From: JBFWUM01 sp050247255
Lineage (GTDB): Bacteria; Acidobacteriota; Vicinamibacteria; Vicinamibacterales; UBA2999
DNA length: 46,160 bases
NCBI GenBank assembly: GCA_050247255.1
Contig: JBFWUM010000034.1
Coordinates: 1-46,160, forward strand
Direction: 5' to 3'
The notes below the pieces were generated by a model. That model ran no database searches, had not been told where the DNA came from, and saw nothing but the letters and a program-made list of their open reading frames with translations. Below are positions 1-8,554 of the stretch, one piece after another (position 1 is the first letter of the stretch; every line of letters begins with the position of its first letter). The translations under genes and the position numbers were made by a program.

Positions 1-26
1 GCGCTGCGGATCCGCCGCGGGACCGC

Positions 27-485
27 TCATGAGGCGGTGTCATCGCCGCGCAGAGCGTCGATGTCGGCGATGTCCTTGGGCCGCCCGGCTGCGCGCTTGT
101 TGCGAATAAAGGCGTCCCTGCCAATGAATGTCACACCATGACGACCGAGGGACCCCTCCACTCGGCTGCGCCAGACGTCCTCCCAGTCGACGCCGGAGAT
201 GGCACTCATCAGGTGAATCTGAACCGGAGGAAGGCCCAACTGCAACATTCGACGACGGTCAGCGACGTCATATGGCGTGAGTCCGGGTGATGGGAATCCA
301 AACGCATCCAACGCTGCCAACGCGCGTTCGGCGTTCGCCGGCGTGGGGCGAATCAGAACATCGAGGTCGCCGGTAAATCGCGGATGCCCATGGAACGCCA
401 GCGCATACGCGCCGACGACAACGAACTCAACCCCATGGGCAATCAAGGACCCGATGAACTCGTCGAAGTCGGGCGCCAGTTCCAT
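27..485 (-). CDS. Nucleotidyltransferase (DUF6036-like)
   Basis: A predicted minimal nucleotidyltransferase of about 152 residues. The N-terminal third carries the nucleotidyltransferase signature: a hydrophobic strand ending in VVVGAYALAFHG, then RFTGDLDVLI, where the paired Asp residues would bind metal. The C-terminus NKRAAGRPKDIADIDAL is the usual end of this family, so the gene looks complete. I chose the ATG at 485 because homology begins just after it; an in-frame ATG at 518 would add 11 residues without family resemblance. The upstream small gene (427-624) overlaps it by about 60 bp in another frame, which implies co-translation. Related pairs are often suspected toxin-antitoxin or host-defence modules, but nothing here shows a target. 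Family assignment is fairly sure, function unknown. Confidence 0.8.
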   Translation of the reverse strand: MELAPDFDEFIGSLIAHGVEFVVVGAYALAFHGHPRFTGDLDVLIRPTPANAERALAALDAFGFPSPGLTPYDVADRRRMLQLGLPPVQIHLMSAISGVDWEDVWRSRVEGSLGRHGVTFIGRDAFIRNKRAAGRPKDIADIDALRGDDTAS

Positions 486-624
486 CGACCTGTCTCCGCA
501 GATACTCGACTGCGGCAATGCGTTCGGCCGCAGGGCGCGACAGCCAGTAGCGCAGCGTCGAACGCTGTTTCTCCTCCTCGGCGAAGGACGTGACCTTCAT
601 CGTCCGACGAAGCCGCTCGCCCAT
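427..624 (-). CDS. Small protein overlapping the nucleotidyltransferase
   Basis: A 65-residue charged protein with the core SFAEEEKQRSTLRYWLSRP then AAERIAAVEYLRRQ and a C-terminal ARLRRV. I recognise this as the short protein often encoded just upstream of DUF6036-type nucleotidyltransferases (pattern ERLAAVE.LRRQ...ARLQRV). The overlap with the downstream gene is real coding in both frames, because each frame carries its own family motif. Two starts are possible: ATG 624 or ATG 600. I prefer 624 because a TACACT box at 632-637 on the minus strand ends 8 bp before it, matching the leaderless pattern of other genes in the window. Possible antitoxin or adaptor role is inference only. Confidence 0.7.
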   Translation of the reverse strand: MGERLRRTMKVTSFAEEEKQRSTLRYWLSRPAAERIAAVEYLRRQVDGTGARLRRVHRVLDCPWG

Positions 625-631
625 CGACGCC

Positions 632-637
632 AGTGTA
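632..637 (-). promoter_or_regulatory. Putative -10 box, leaderless
   Basis: TACACT on the minus strand, 8 bp before the ATG at 624. No clear -35 element. A TAGTAT at 647-652 faces the other way, 9 bp before the first conserved codon of the HD gene. Confidence 0.4.
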
Positions 638-660
638 ACAGCTGACGTAGTATCTGCAGC

Positions 661-2010
661 CTGTCCGAGGTCAAGCTCTCCACCGTCCTGTCAGCGCTGT
701 CCTATGCCCTCGACCTGACGGAAGGGCAGCCGCTGGGACACGCCGGGCGCAGCTGCCTGATCGGCATGCGCATCGCCCGCGAGCTGCGCCTCTCCCCCGC
801 CGACCAATCCGATCTCTTCTACGCGCTGCTGATGAAGGACGCCGGCTGCTCGAGCAACGCCGCGCGCGTCTACCAGCTGTTTGGCGGCGACGATCAGCCA
901 GTGAAGGCGGGGCTCTGGACCCGCGACTGGCGACGGTGGCGCGACAAGCTCGCGTATGCCCTCGAGTTCGCCGAGCGCGGCGGCACGCCGCTGCAGCGCG
1001 TCCGCCAGCTGGCGACGCTCGCCGTCGCGGGACCGCGCAGCGAACGCGAGCTGTTTGCGATTCGCTGCGACCGCGGCGCCGACATCGCGCGTGAACTCGG
1101 CGTCTCCGAAACCACCGCCGTGGCCATCCGGACGATGGACGAGCACTGGGATGGCGGCGGCTACCCGGAAGGACTGCGGCGCGAGCAGATCCCATTGCAC
1201 GCGCGCATCATCGGCCCGGCGCAGGTCGCCGAGATCTACTGGGGCCTCGGCGGTCCGGAGGCGGCGCTCGACATGGCGAAGGCACGGGGCGGCCGCTGGT
1301 TCGACCCGGAGCTGGTAAAGGCGTTCCGCACGCTCGGCAGGCACGACGCGCTCTGGACCGATCTGCGGTCCGAGGCGCTGGCCGATCGCGTGGCGTCGGC
1401 CGAGCCGGTGGAGCGGGTCATCCCAGCCGGGGAGGAACGGCTCGATCGCATCGCCCACGCGTTCGCGCTGGTGGTCGACGCGAAGTCGAGCTTCACCTAC
1501 CGTCATTCGGATCGTGTCGCCGCGGCGGCGGTCGCCATCGGCGGGCAGATGGGACTGCCGCCGGTGGAGCTCACGCGCCTGCGCCGCGCCGGCCTGCTGC
1601 ACGACATCGGCAAGCTGGCGGTGCCCAACCGCATTCTCGACAAGCCGGATCGCCTCGACGCCGACGAATGGGCCATCGTCCGCAAGCACCCGTATTACAC
1701 GTTCGAGATCCTCGCGCGGGTGCCGGTGTTCTCGGAATTCGCTGAGGACGCGAGCCTGCACCACGAACGGATCGACGGGAAGGGCTACTACCGCGGCGTT
1801 AGCGGCAATGCGCTGTCGCGCCACGCGCGCATTCTGGCGACGGCCGACATCTACGATGCGCTCTCCGCGGCGCGCCCGTACCGCGAGGCGTTGCCGCTCG
1901 AGCGGGTGCTGGCGATCATCGCCGAGGGTCGCGGCCCGCAGTTGTGCCCGGAGACGGTGGACGCGTTGTGCGCCGTCCAAGCGTCCGCGCCGGACGCTAT
2001 CGAAGCGTGA
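661..2010 (+). CDS. Tandem HD / HD-GYP-like phosphohydrolase
   Basis: A soluble protein with two HD-GYP-like halves. The N-terminal half keeps a GYP-type motif (DEHWDGGGYPEG, about residues 160-171, numbered from 661) but the HD pair reads KD (residues 59-60). The C-terminal half keeps HDIGK (His314-Asp315) and HHERIDGKG (from 367) but has YYRG where GYP is expected. Intact HD-GYP proteins hydrolyse cyclic di-GMP; with each half degenerate in a different way, the activity is uncertain. The conserved start region (SALSYALDLTEGQP) lies upstream of the first ATG at 766, yet from the in-frame stop at 643 up to 766 there is no ATG, GTG or TTG. I place the start at CTG 661. It ends 14 bp inside the convergent NAD synthetase gene. 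Confidence 0.8.
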   Translation: MSEVKLSTVLSALSYALDLTEGQPLGHAGRSCLIGMRIARELRLSPADQSDLFYALLMKDAGCSSNAARVYQLFGGDDQPVKAGLWTRDWRRWRDKLAYALEFAERGGTPLQRVRQLATLAVAGPRSERELFAIRCDRGADIARELGVSETTAVAIRTMDEHWDGGGYPEGLRREQIPLHARIIGPAQVAEIYWGLGGPEAALDMAKARGGRWFDPELVKAFRTLGRHDALWTDLRSEALADRVASAEPVERVIPAGEERLDRIAHAFALVVDAKSSFTYRHSDRVAAAAVAIGGQMGLPPVELTRLRRAGLLHDIGKLAVPNRILDKPDRLDADEWAIVRKHPYYTFEILARVPVFSEFAEDASLHHERIDGKGYYRGVSGNALSRHARILATADIYDALSAARPYREALPLERVLAIIAEGRGPQLCPETVDALCAVQASAPDAIEA

Positions 2011-3682
2011 AGGCCCGCTCGATCGCGCGATAGTCGGCGGCAATCGGATAGCGCCGGCCCACGCCAAATGCCTTGCTCGAAATCTTGATCCCGGGCGCGG
2101 CCTGCCGGCGCTTGTATTCGCTGCCGTCGATCTTGCGGATGACATCGGCCACGACTTCGCGATCGATGCCGAGCGCCGCAATCGCCTCGGCGTCGAGGTT
2201 GCGCTCGACGTAGGCCTCGACGATGCGATCGAGCACGTCGTACGGCGGCAGCGTGTCCTGGTCGGTCTGGTTCGGCTTGAGCTCCGCGCTCGGCGCCTTG
2301 GTGAGCGTGGACCCGGGAATGACCTCGCGCTCGCGGTTCATGTGACGCGCCAGGCGATAGACCAGCGTCTTCGGCACGTCGCTGATCGCGGCCAGGCCGC
2401 CCGACATGTCGCCGTACAGCGTGCAGTAGCCGACGGCCAGCTCCGACTTGTTGCCGGTCGTCAGCAGCAGGTGGCCGAACCGGTTCGACAGCGCCATCAG
2501 CACCGCTCCGCGCACGCGCGCCTGCAGGTTCTGTTCGGTCGTATCCTCCGCCGCCGGCCCCAGGGTCGGCGTCAGCGTGTCCAGGTACGCCTGGAACACG
2601 TCGTCGATCGGGATGACCCGATGGTCGACGCCGAGATTCCGCGCCAGCGCCGCCGCATCGTCGAGGCTGTGCTGCGACGAGTAACGGGCTGGCAGCGCGG
2701 CGGTGACGACGTGGCCGGGGCCGAGGGCATCGACAGCCAGGCAGGCGGTGAGCGCCGAGTCGATGCCGCCGGACAGCCCGAGGACGACGCTCGTGAAGCC
2801 GCACTTGTGGACGTAGTCGCGCAGGCCGAGGACCAGCGCCCGGTACGCCGTCTCCTCGAGCGAGGCACTCACGGGATGGAGGTCTTCCGCCTGAAGGCGG
2901 AAGCCACGATCGTCGCCGGCGAGATCGATGACGGCGAAGTCCTCCTCGAAGTCGCGCAGGCGGACAACCTCTTCTCCCGTGGCGCCGATGCCGATGGAGT
3001 GGCCGTCGAAGACGAGCTCGTCGTTGCCACCCACCTGGTTGAGATAGAAGAACGGCGTCCCGTGCCTGACGGCCGCTTCGCGGATCATGCGGCGCCGCAG
3101 GTCGGCCTTCTGCAGCTCGAACGGGCTGGCCGAGACGTTGATCATGATCTCGGCGCCCTGCGCCGCGAGCTCGGCGACCGGGTCGCGCTCGTAGAGCCGC
3201 TTCGGCCAGAACGTCGGCCCGTTCCAGACGTCCTCGCAGATGCTGACGCCCAGCCGGCGCCCCTTGAACGCGATCGGGGACACCTGGTGCGCCGGCTCGA
3301 AGTAGCGGTCCTCGTCGAAGACGTCGTAGGTCGGGAGCAGCGACTTGAAACGGCGTTCGAGCACGCGTCCCGCGTGGCACAGCGCGACGGCGTTGTACAG
3401 GCGCTTGCCGTCGGGCACGGGATTCCGATCGACATAGCCGATCAGAATGCCGAGCGCCTCGGTCGACAGCGCGGCCACGCGCTCGAGCAGCTCGAGGTTG
3501 CGGTTGATGAAGCGGTCGTGGGTGAGGAGATCGCGCGGCGGGTAGCCCGTGGTCGCCAGCTCGCTGAAGACGACGAGATCGGCGCGCTCGCGGCCGGCGC
3601 GCGCGACGGCCTCCGCGATCCTGCGGAAGTTGCCGTCGAACGCGCCGACGGTGAAATTCAGCTGGGCAAGCGCGATCCGCAC
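1997..3682 (-). CDS. nadE: Glutamine-dependent NAD+ synthetase
   Basis: Makes NAD+ from deamido-NAD+, ATP and glutamine-derived ammonia in the cytosol. The 561-residue protein has the full two-domain architecture: an N-terminal nitrilase-type amidase with Glu41, Lys113 (RRFKSLLPTYD) and Cys149 (SICEDVWNG), and a C-terminal synthetase with the PP-loop SGGIDS at 304-309. The start is GTG at 3680-3682, immediately before the conserved RIALAQLNFTVG. A 24-bp REP-like hairpin (2884-2907) is read through in frame and contributes GFRLQAED, about residues 260-267, in the linker between the two domains. The gene converges on the HD gene with 14 bp overlap. Identity is secure. Confidence 0.97.
   Translation of the reverse strand: MRIALAQLNFTVGAFDGNFRRIAEAVARAGRERADLVVFSELATTGYPPRDLLTHDRFINRNLELLERVAALSTEALGILIGYVDRNPVPDGKRLYNAVALCHAGRVLERRFKSLLPTYDVFDEDRYFEPAHQVSPIAFKGRRLGVSICEDVWNGPTFWPKRLYERDPVAELAAQGAEIMINVSASPFELQKADLRRRMIREAAVRHGTPFFYLNQVGGNDELVFDGHSIGIGATGEEVVRLRDFEEDFAVIDLAGDDRGFRLQAEDLHPVSASLEETAYRALVLGLRDYVHKCGFTSVVLGLSGGIDSALTACLAVDALGPGHVVTAALPARYSSQHSLDDAAALARNLGVDHRVIPIDDVFQAYLDTLTPTLGPAAEDTTEQNLQARVRGAVLMALSNRFGHLLLTTGNKSELAVGYCTLYGDMSGGLAAISDVPKTLVYRLARHMNREREVIPGSTLTKAPSAELKPNQTDQDTLPPYDVLDRIVEAYVERNLDAEAIAALGIDREVVADVIRKIDGSEYKRRQAAPGIKISSKAFGVGRRYPIAADYRAIERAFTLR
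2884..2907. repeat. REP-like hairpin, family A, inside nadE
   Basis: Perfect 8-bp stem CTTCCGCC / GGCGGAAG around a TGAA loop, followed by CCAC (GTGG foot on the minus strand). Read in the nadE frame it encodes GFRLQAED without stop or frameshift. Confidence 0.9.
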
Positions 3683-3702
3683 GGGGTTATGTTGCTAGGT
3701 CG

Positions 3703-3736
3703 AAGGGCAAAGGTCAAAGGGCGAAGGGCAAAGGGC
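3703..3736. repeat. Heptad word array left of the four-helix-bundle gene
   Basis: About five 7-bp units of the type CAAAGGG/CGAAGGG/CAAAGGT run directly into the assembly gap. The words are reverse complements of the CCTTTGA-type units at 4291-4330, so the four-helix-bundle gene lies between inverted arrays. Confidence 0.75.
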
Positions 3737-3836
3737 NNNNNNNNNNNNNNNNNNNNNNNNNNNNNNNNNNNNNNNNNNNNNNNNNNNNNNNNNNNNNNNN
3801 NNNNNNNNNNNNNNNNNNNNNNNNNNNNNNNNNNNN
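3737..3836. other. Assembly gap (100 N)
   Basis: Exactly 100 N, a placeholder of unknown true length. It directly follows a heptad array, a plausible cause of the assembly break. Confidence 0.95.
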
Positions 3837-3922
3837 GATGTGGCTGCAATTGCGTTCATCGCGTCGTGCGCGGCGTGATGTCGCGGGAAATCGGCCGGCA
3901 AGCACATTGCTCGTGCCCACGC

Positions 3923-4297
3923 ATGGCTGCCGCGCCGTCCGGCAAGGGCATCGACGAGCGCTCCTTCCGCTTCGCGTGCGACGTCATTCGATTCGTTCGC
4001 ACCATCAAGTACGAAGCGGGCCTCAAGCGGCTTGCCGAACAACTGGTCGGCGCGTCCGGATCAATCGGCGCCAATCGCGAAGAGGCGGCGGCCAGCTCGT
4101 CGCGGCGGGAGTTCGTTCGCTACAACGAGATCGCCCTGCGCAGTGCGCGGGAATCGGTTCGCTGGCTTCAAGTCTGCCAGGAAGCAGGCCTTGGCGATCC
4201 GAAACTCTGCGCCACCCTGCTCGATGAATGCCGTCAAATCGCGCGAGTGCTCGGCGCTATCGTGGTCAACACCAAGCACCGAGACACCCACCTTTGA
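3923..4297 (+). CDS. Four-helix-bundle protein (S23/IVP-like)
   Basis: A 124-residue, mostly helical protein of the four-helix-bundle family first seen as products of 23S rRNA intervening sequences. Recognisable segments are the first helix SFRFACDVIRFVRTI, the family hallmark QLVGASGSIGANREEAAAS, then EFVRYNEIALRSARES and the last helix LLDECRQIARVLGAIV. ATG 3923 follows an unhelpful leader; an earlier ATG in the same frame would add about 15 residues unlike the family. No biochemical function is established; relatives include Avd, the accessory protein of diversity-generating retroelements. Its stop codon lies in the first unit of the downstream heptad array, and another array precedes it across the gap, so the gene may be the cargo of a small repeat-bounded element. 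Confidence 0.85.
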   Translation: MAAAPSGKGIDERSFRFACDVIRFVRTIKYEAGLKRLAEQLVGASGSIGANREEAAASSSRREFVRYNEIALRSARESVRWLQVCQEAGLGDPKLCATLLDECRQIARVLGAIVVNTKHRDTHL

Positions 4298-4330
4298 CCT
4301 TTGACCTTTGACCTTTGACCTTTGACCTTT
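4291..4330. repeat. CCTTTGA heptad array
   Basis: Five full tandem CCTTTGA units and a partial sixth. The first unit supplies the TGA stop of the four-helix-bundle gene and the last runs into the TAA stop (4329-4331, minus strand) of transketolase, so two convergent genes end inside one array. Confidence 0.95.
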
Positions 4331-5763
4331 AGCCTCTCCCCGTCACCGCTGCCACGATGTGGCGCGCCGAAATGCCGAAGCGGTCGACCAGTTCCTCCGG
4401 CGTGCCGCTGCGCGGGATCTCGCGGACGGCGAGCCGCGTCACGGTGAAGCCGTCGCCGGCCACCGCCGCCGCCACGGCGTCGCCGATGCCGCCGGCCGGG
4501 TAGTGGTCCTCCACCGTGATCAGCCGCCCCTTCGTCTCGCGGGCGCAGCGCACGAGCGACGCAGCGTCGATCGGCTGCAGCGAGTAGAGGTCGACGACGC
4601 GGATGGCGATGCCTTCCTTCTTCAGCTCGTCGTGCGCCTTCAGCGCCTCGAACACGGTGACGCCGGCGCCGATCACGGTGGCCACATCGTCTGCGCTCTG
4701 GCGCAGGATCTTCAGCCCGCCCAGCTCGAACGTCTCGTCGGGCCCGTAGATGACCGGCGTCTTCGGCCGCGAGGTCCGCATGTAGGCGGGCCCCGGCGCG
4801 TAGGCCATCTGCTCGATCAGCCGCTCGGCGCTGACGGCATCGCACGGGTACAGCACCGTCATGTTCGGCTCGGCGCGCATCATGGCCAGGTCCTCGAGCG
4901 CCATCTGCGACGGGCCGTCCTCGCCAATGGAGACGCCGGCATGCGAGCCGGCCATCTTGATGCCGACGCCGCTGATCGCGGCCATGCGGATGAAATCGGC
5001 GGCGCGCGACAGGAACGCGGCGAACGTCGACGGGAACGGGATGGCGCCGCGCGCGGCCAGCCCCATCGCCGAGCCGATCATCACCTGCTCGGCGATGTAG
5101 TTCTGGTAGAAGCGCTCGGGATGCTGCTGCTCGAAGCGCTCGCTGAACGTGGAGTTCTTCACGTCGGCGTCGAGCGCGACGACGCGGGTGTCGGCGCCCA
5201 GCTTGGCGATGGCGGTGCCGTAGGCCTCGCGCGTCGCGACGAGGTCGCCGAGCTTGTAGGCAAGGGTGCCGACGGTGGCGTTCTTCGGCGCAGGACGCTG
5301 CACGCGACGCGGCGCCTGCGGCGCCGGCAGCGGCTCGTCCTCGGGCACAATCTGCGCCTGGAGCTCGGCGAGCGCCTTGTCGAGCTCCTCCCCTTTCTTC
5401 ACCGCCTTGCCGTGCCACCCGGGCTTGCCGGCCATGAACGAGACGCCCTGTCCCTTCACGGTGCGCGCCAGGATCATCGTCGGCNNNNNNNNNNNNNNNN
5501 NNNNNNNNNNNNNNNNNNNNNNNNNNNNNNNNNNNNNNNNNNNNNNNNNNNNNNNNNNNNNNNNNNNNNNNNNNNNNNNNNNNNGGCTGCGCCGGGTCGT
5601 AGCGCATTTCCGCGAAAAAGAGCGCAGCCATGAGTTCGGCCGCCGAGAAACAGGTGCTGGGATGGCCGCTCGCGGACTCCGCGGTGGCGCGGACCGAGTC
5701 GATCCGCAGGCGCGTCGCCGCATTCCTGAGCGCGGCGATGCGCGGGGAAATTTCAACGGGCAC
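4329..5763 (-). CDS. tkt: Transketolase (interrupted by assembly gap)
   Basis: Thiamine-diphosphate enzyme of the pentose phosphate pathway. The start is GTG 5763 (VPVEISPRIAALRN), preceded by GGAGG nine bases upstream. Before the gap the protein shows the transketolase N-terminus (IDSVRATAESASGHPSTCFSAAEL, here split only by my quotation: IDSVRA, then ESASGHPSTCFSAAEL). After the gap come TMILARTVKGQGVSFM, the pyrimidine-binding domain (FYQNYIAEQVMIGSAMGLAA) and the C-terminal domain (LRQSADDVATVIGAG to GISARHIVAAV). Most of the N-terminal cofactor domain, which I estimate at near 200 residues, is missing in the 100-N gap; the two flanks lie in different frames only because the gap length is arbitrary. 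Not evidence of a pseudogene. A single-chain transketolase rather than split subunits. Confidence 0.92.
5485..5584. other. Assembly gap (100 N) inside transketolase
   Basis: Exactly 100 N inside a coding region. No repeat is visible at either edge, unlike the other two gaps. Confidence 0.95.
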
Positions 5764-5958
5764 GGGAAGGTTCCTCCGGGAAGGTCGGGAGGGCCAGTCT
5801 AGCAGATCGGGCGCGCCCGGCCCGCGGCGGGCGCAGCGGCGTGCGCTGTGCGCGCCAGCGCGCCAGATCGTGCGCCTGCCGCACACCACGCGCCTTCGTG
5901 AGCGAACTGTAACCCCCTTCTTATGACTGAATTCTCCGAAAATGCCCTCCTGCACAGT

Positions 5959-5974
5959 TGGCATTCAAGCTGCT
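5959..5974 (+). promoter_or_regulatory. Putative sigma-54 promoter of the TonB/YfiR/kinase block
   Basis: TGGCAT, five bases, then CTGCT. The GG and GC dinucleotides have the exact -24/-12 spacing. It lies 56 bp before the TonB receptor ATG, leaving a leader with an AAGGA ribosome site. The rest of the 266-bp interval 5764-6029 is GC-rich with no gene seen. Confidence 0.5.
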
Positions 5975-6029
5975 CATGGGCTCGGCAGGTCGCACCACGA
6001 GGGGCGCGACCGCTCAAGGACCAGACTGA

Positions 6030-8000
6030 ATGAAGCGCTCCATGCCGATCGGCGTCGCCCTCGGCCTCCTGCTGGCCGCCGTGCCGCTGGCGGCCCAGAC
6101 GCCATCGCTCGACGAACTGTCGCTGCAGGACCTGCTGGCGGTCGAAGTGACCTCGGTGGCCCGCAAGGAACAGACGATCGCGCGCACCGCGGCCGCGGTC
6201 TACGTGATCACCGCCGACGACATCCGCCGCTCCGGCGCGACGACGCTGCCCGACGTGCTGCGAATGGCGCCGGGCTTCTCGGTGAGCCAGTTGAACGCGG
6301 GTGCCTGGTCGGTCACCTCGCGCGGCTTTGGCGGCCTCTACGCCAACAAGCTCCTGGTGCTGATCGACGGCCGCAGCGTCTACAGCCCGATCACGGGCGG
6401 CATCGACTGGGACATGCAACTGGTGCCGCTCGACACGATCGAGCAGGTTGAGGTCATTCGCGGCCCGGGCGGCTCGCTGTGGGGCGCCAATGCCGTGAAC
6501 GGCGTCATCAACATCATCACCAAACGCGCGGACGCCACACAGGGCGGGCGTGTCGGCGTCGTGACCAGCACCTACGAGCCGGGCACCACCGACCTGAGCT
6601 ATGGCAGCCGTCTCGGCTCGGTCTACTCGGTGACCCGTGCGCGCTACGTGCAGCGCCGGACGCCGGGGGAGCAGGCGGGTTTCGACGACGCCGACGGCGC
6701 GGAATCGTTCTTCGCCCGGCAGCGGTTCGACTGGGGGCAGCGGGGCGTCAACCGGTTCTCGCTCGACGGCTCGGTCCAGGGCGGAACGTTGCGGCTGGTG
6801 GCGTCGACGCCGACGTTCACGCCGCCGTTTGCCGACGAGCACGTCCGGGTGACCGATACGCGCAGCGGCCACCTGCGGTTCGCGTGGGACCACACCCACA
6901 ACAGCCGCGCCGAGACCAGCCTGCAGGCGTATTACAGCGGCGGTTCGCGGATCAACTCCTTCAGCGGCAACCGCTGGCACTCCCTCGACCTCGACATCCG
7001 CCACCGGCGGGCGCTCGGGTCGCGGCACGACGTGGTGAGCGGGGTGCAGTACCGCTATACCCTGCTCCACGACGTTCCCTCGATTTACAGCTGGCGCAGC
7101 GACGGCGACGAGCCGGCACGGCTGGCGACCGGCTTCGTCCAGGATGAGATCGCGCTTGGCCGTGCGGTCCGCGTCATCCCCGGCGTCAAGTTGGAGCACA
7201 ACGGGGACACCGGCCTCGAGGCACAGCCGTCGCTGCGCGCACTGTGGATGCCGACGCCGTCACAGAGTGTCTGGGCGGCCGCGTCCCGCGCGGTGCGGAC
7301 GCCGAACCGCCAGGACCTCGGCATGCACCTGGCGGTCGCCGTGATCCCGGCGCCGACCCCGCTGCCGCTGGTCCTCACCGTCGACGGCAACCCGGCCATC
7401 CGGTCGGAGGTGGCGAAGGCGTATGAGGTCGGCTACCGCTTCAGCCGGCCGCGCTTCTCGGTCGATGTCACCGCCTATGTGACCCGCTACGCGGACCTGG
7501 TGGCGTCGGTGGAGGGCGAGCCCGAGCCCGGCTTCGAGCTGGGACGCGCCGTGCTCCGGCTGCCGATCCGCTTCGTCAACGCCGACACCGTGAAGGGCAA
7601 CGGCACGGAGGTGGCGATCAACTGGCTGCCGCGTGACTGGTGGCAGATTGCCGGCAGCTACACGCTCGTCGACGTCGACAAGGAGGACGCCTTCACCGAC
7701 AGCCCGAACAACGGCGCCGTCGCGCCGCACCAGTTCCACGCGCGTACGTCGTTCGAACTCGGCCACGGTGTCGAGGCATCGGCGCTCTTCTATCACGTCT
7801 CCGAGTTCGCCGAGGTCGGCGTCGATGCCTACAACCGCTTCGATGCGCGTCTCGCCTGGAGCGGCCGCCGCATCGAGCTTGCGGCCGGGGCGCGCAACCT
7901 GCTGCGCCGCGAGGCGCCGGAGTATCGCGATCTCGTCTCGCATGTCGAGGCGGCGGCGATCCGCCGCTCGCTCTTCGGCACCGTCGCGGTGAAGTTCTGA
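6030..8000 (+). CDS. TonB-dependent receptor
   Basis: An outer-membrane beta-barrel receptor of 656 residues. It begins with a signal peptide (MKRSMPIGVALGLLLAAVPLAAQ), followed by a short stretch SLQDLLAVEVTSVARKEQ and the plug domain: AVYVITADDIRRSGATTLPD, SRGFGGLYANKLLVLIDGR, IEQVEVIRGPGGSLWGANA, NGVINIITK. The barrel follows and ends in a terminal aromatic residue (VAVKF), as outer-membrane proteins do. The plug resembles colicin I-receptor/vitamin B12-receptor types; the ligand cannot be read from sequence. It is the first gene of the block leading through a YfiR-like protein to two histidine kinases, and ends 5 bp before the YfiR-like ATG, so a sensory role coupled to the kinases is plausible. 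Confidence 0.93.
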   Translation: MKRSMPIGVALGLLLAAVPLAAQTPSLDELSLQDLLAVEVTSVARKEQTIARTAAAVYVITADDIRRSGATTLPDVLRMAPGFSVSQLNAGAWSVTSRGFGGLYANKLLVLIDGRSVYSPITGGIDWDMQLVPLDTIEQVEVIRGPGGSLWGANAVNGVINIITKRADATQGGRVGVVTSTYEPGTTDLSYGSRLGSVYSVTRARYVQRRTPGEQAGFDDADGAESFFARQRFDWGQRGVNRFSLDGSVQGGTLRLVASTPTFTPPFADEHVRVTDTRSGHLRFAWDHTHNSRAETSLQAYYSGGSRINSFSGNRWHSLDLDIRHRRALGSRHDVVSGVQYRYTLLHDVPSIYSWRSDGDEPARLATGFVQDEIALGRAVRVIPGVKLEHNGDTGLEAQPSLRALWMPTPSQSVWAAASRAVRTPNRQDLGMHLAVAVIPAPTPLPLVLTVDGNPAIRSEVAKAYEVGYRFSRPRFSVDVTAYVTRYADLVASVEGEPEPGFELGRAVLRLPIRFVNADTVKGNGTEVAINWLPRDWWQIAGSYTLVDVDKEDAFTDSPNNGAVAPHQFHARTSFELGHGVEASALFYHVSEFAEVGVDAYNRFDARLAWSGRRIELAAGARNLLRREAPEYRDLVSHVEAAAIRRSLFGTVAVKF

Positions 8001-8005
8001 GGATC

Positions 8006-8554
8006 ATGGCTCCTCTGGGTTTCGTCCATCGGCGCCTGTCGCAGACCGCGGTGCTGCTGCTCTGCCTGCTTGCCGCGGGTCCGGCGGCGGCCGCACCGGC
8101 TGACGACGCGGTGCGCGACGAATACCAGGTCAAGGCGGCGTTCCTGTTCAACTTCGTCAAGTTCGTGCAATGGCCCGAGGCCGGCGGCCCGCTGGTCATC
8201 GGCATCGTCGGCGACTCGCCGATCGAGGCGCCGCTGCGTGATGCCGTGAAGGGGCGCAACGCCGGCGGGCGCAGCCTGCAGGTACGGCGCGTCGACCCCG
8301 AGGACGACCTCTCCGCCTACCACGTCATCTACATCAGCGAATCGGAAGCGCGGCGAACACCGGCGCTGCTGCTGCGGTTCGGCCGCGCGCCGGTGCTGAC
8401 CGTCGGCGAGACGGTGCCGTTCCTGCGCGAGGGGGGCATGGTCCGCTTCTTCGTCGAGCAGAACCGCGTCCGGTTCCAGATCAACGCCGGGGCGGCCGAC
8501 AGCGCCGGCCTGCGCATCAACTCGCAACTGCTCAGCCTGGCGGCTGGCCAATGA
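8006..8554 (+). CDS. YfiR-like periplasmic protein (DUF4154)
   Basis: A 182-residue exported protein with an N-terminal signal segment (VLLLCLLAAGPAAAA) and the family core YQVKAAFLFNFVKFVQWP, LVIGIVGDSP, YHVIYISESE, PVLTVGETVPFLREGGMVRFFVE and INAGAADSAGLRINSQLLSLA. In Pseudomonas, YfiR restrains the diguanylate cyclase YfiN through its periplasmic domain. Here the next gene encodes a membrane kinase with a YfiN-like periplasmic sensor region, so the probable partner is that kinase (inference from order). ATG 8006 follows a GAGGATC ribosome site that overlaps the TonB stop. Its own stop overlaps the next start in ATGA at 8551-8554. Confidence 0.9.
   Translation: MAPLGFVHRRLSQTAVLLLCLLAAGPAAAAPADDAVRDEYQVKAAFLFNFVKFVQWPEAGGPLVIGIVGDSPIEAPLRDAVKGRNAGGRSLQVRRVDPEDDLSAYHVIYISESEARRTPALLLRFGRAPVLTVGETVPFLREGGMVRFFVEQNRVRFQINAGAADSAGLRINSQLLSLAAGQ

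Noticed and set aside
4329..5763. Transketolase as a frameshifted pseudogene.
   Set aside because: The frame change coincides with an arbitrary 100-N gap; both flanks are intact and conserved.
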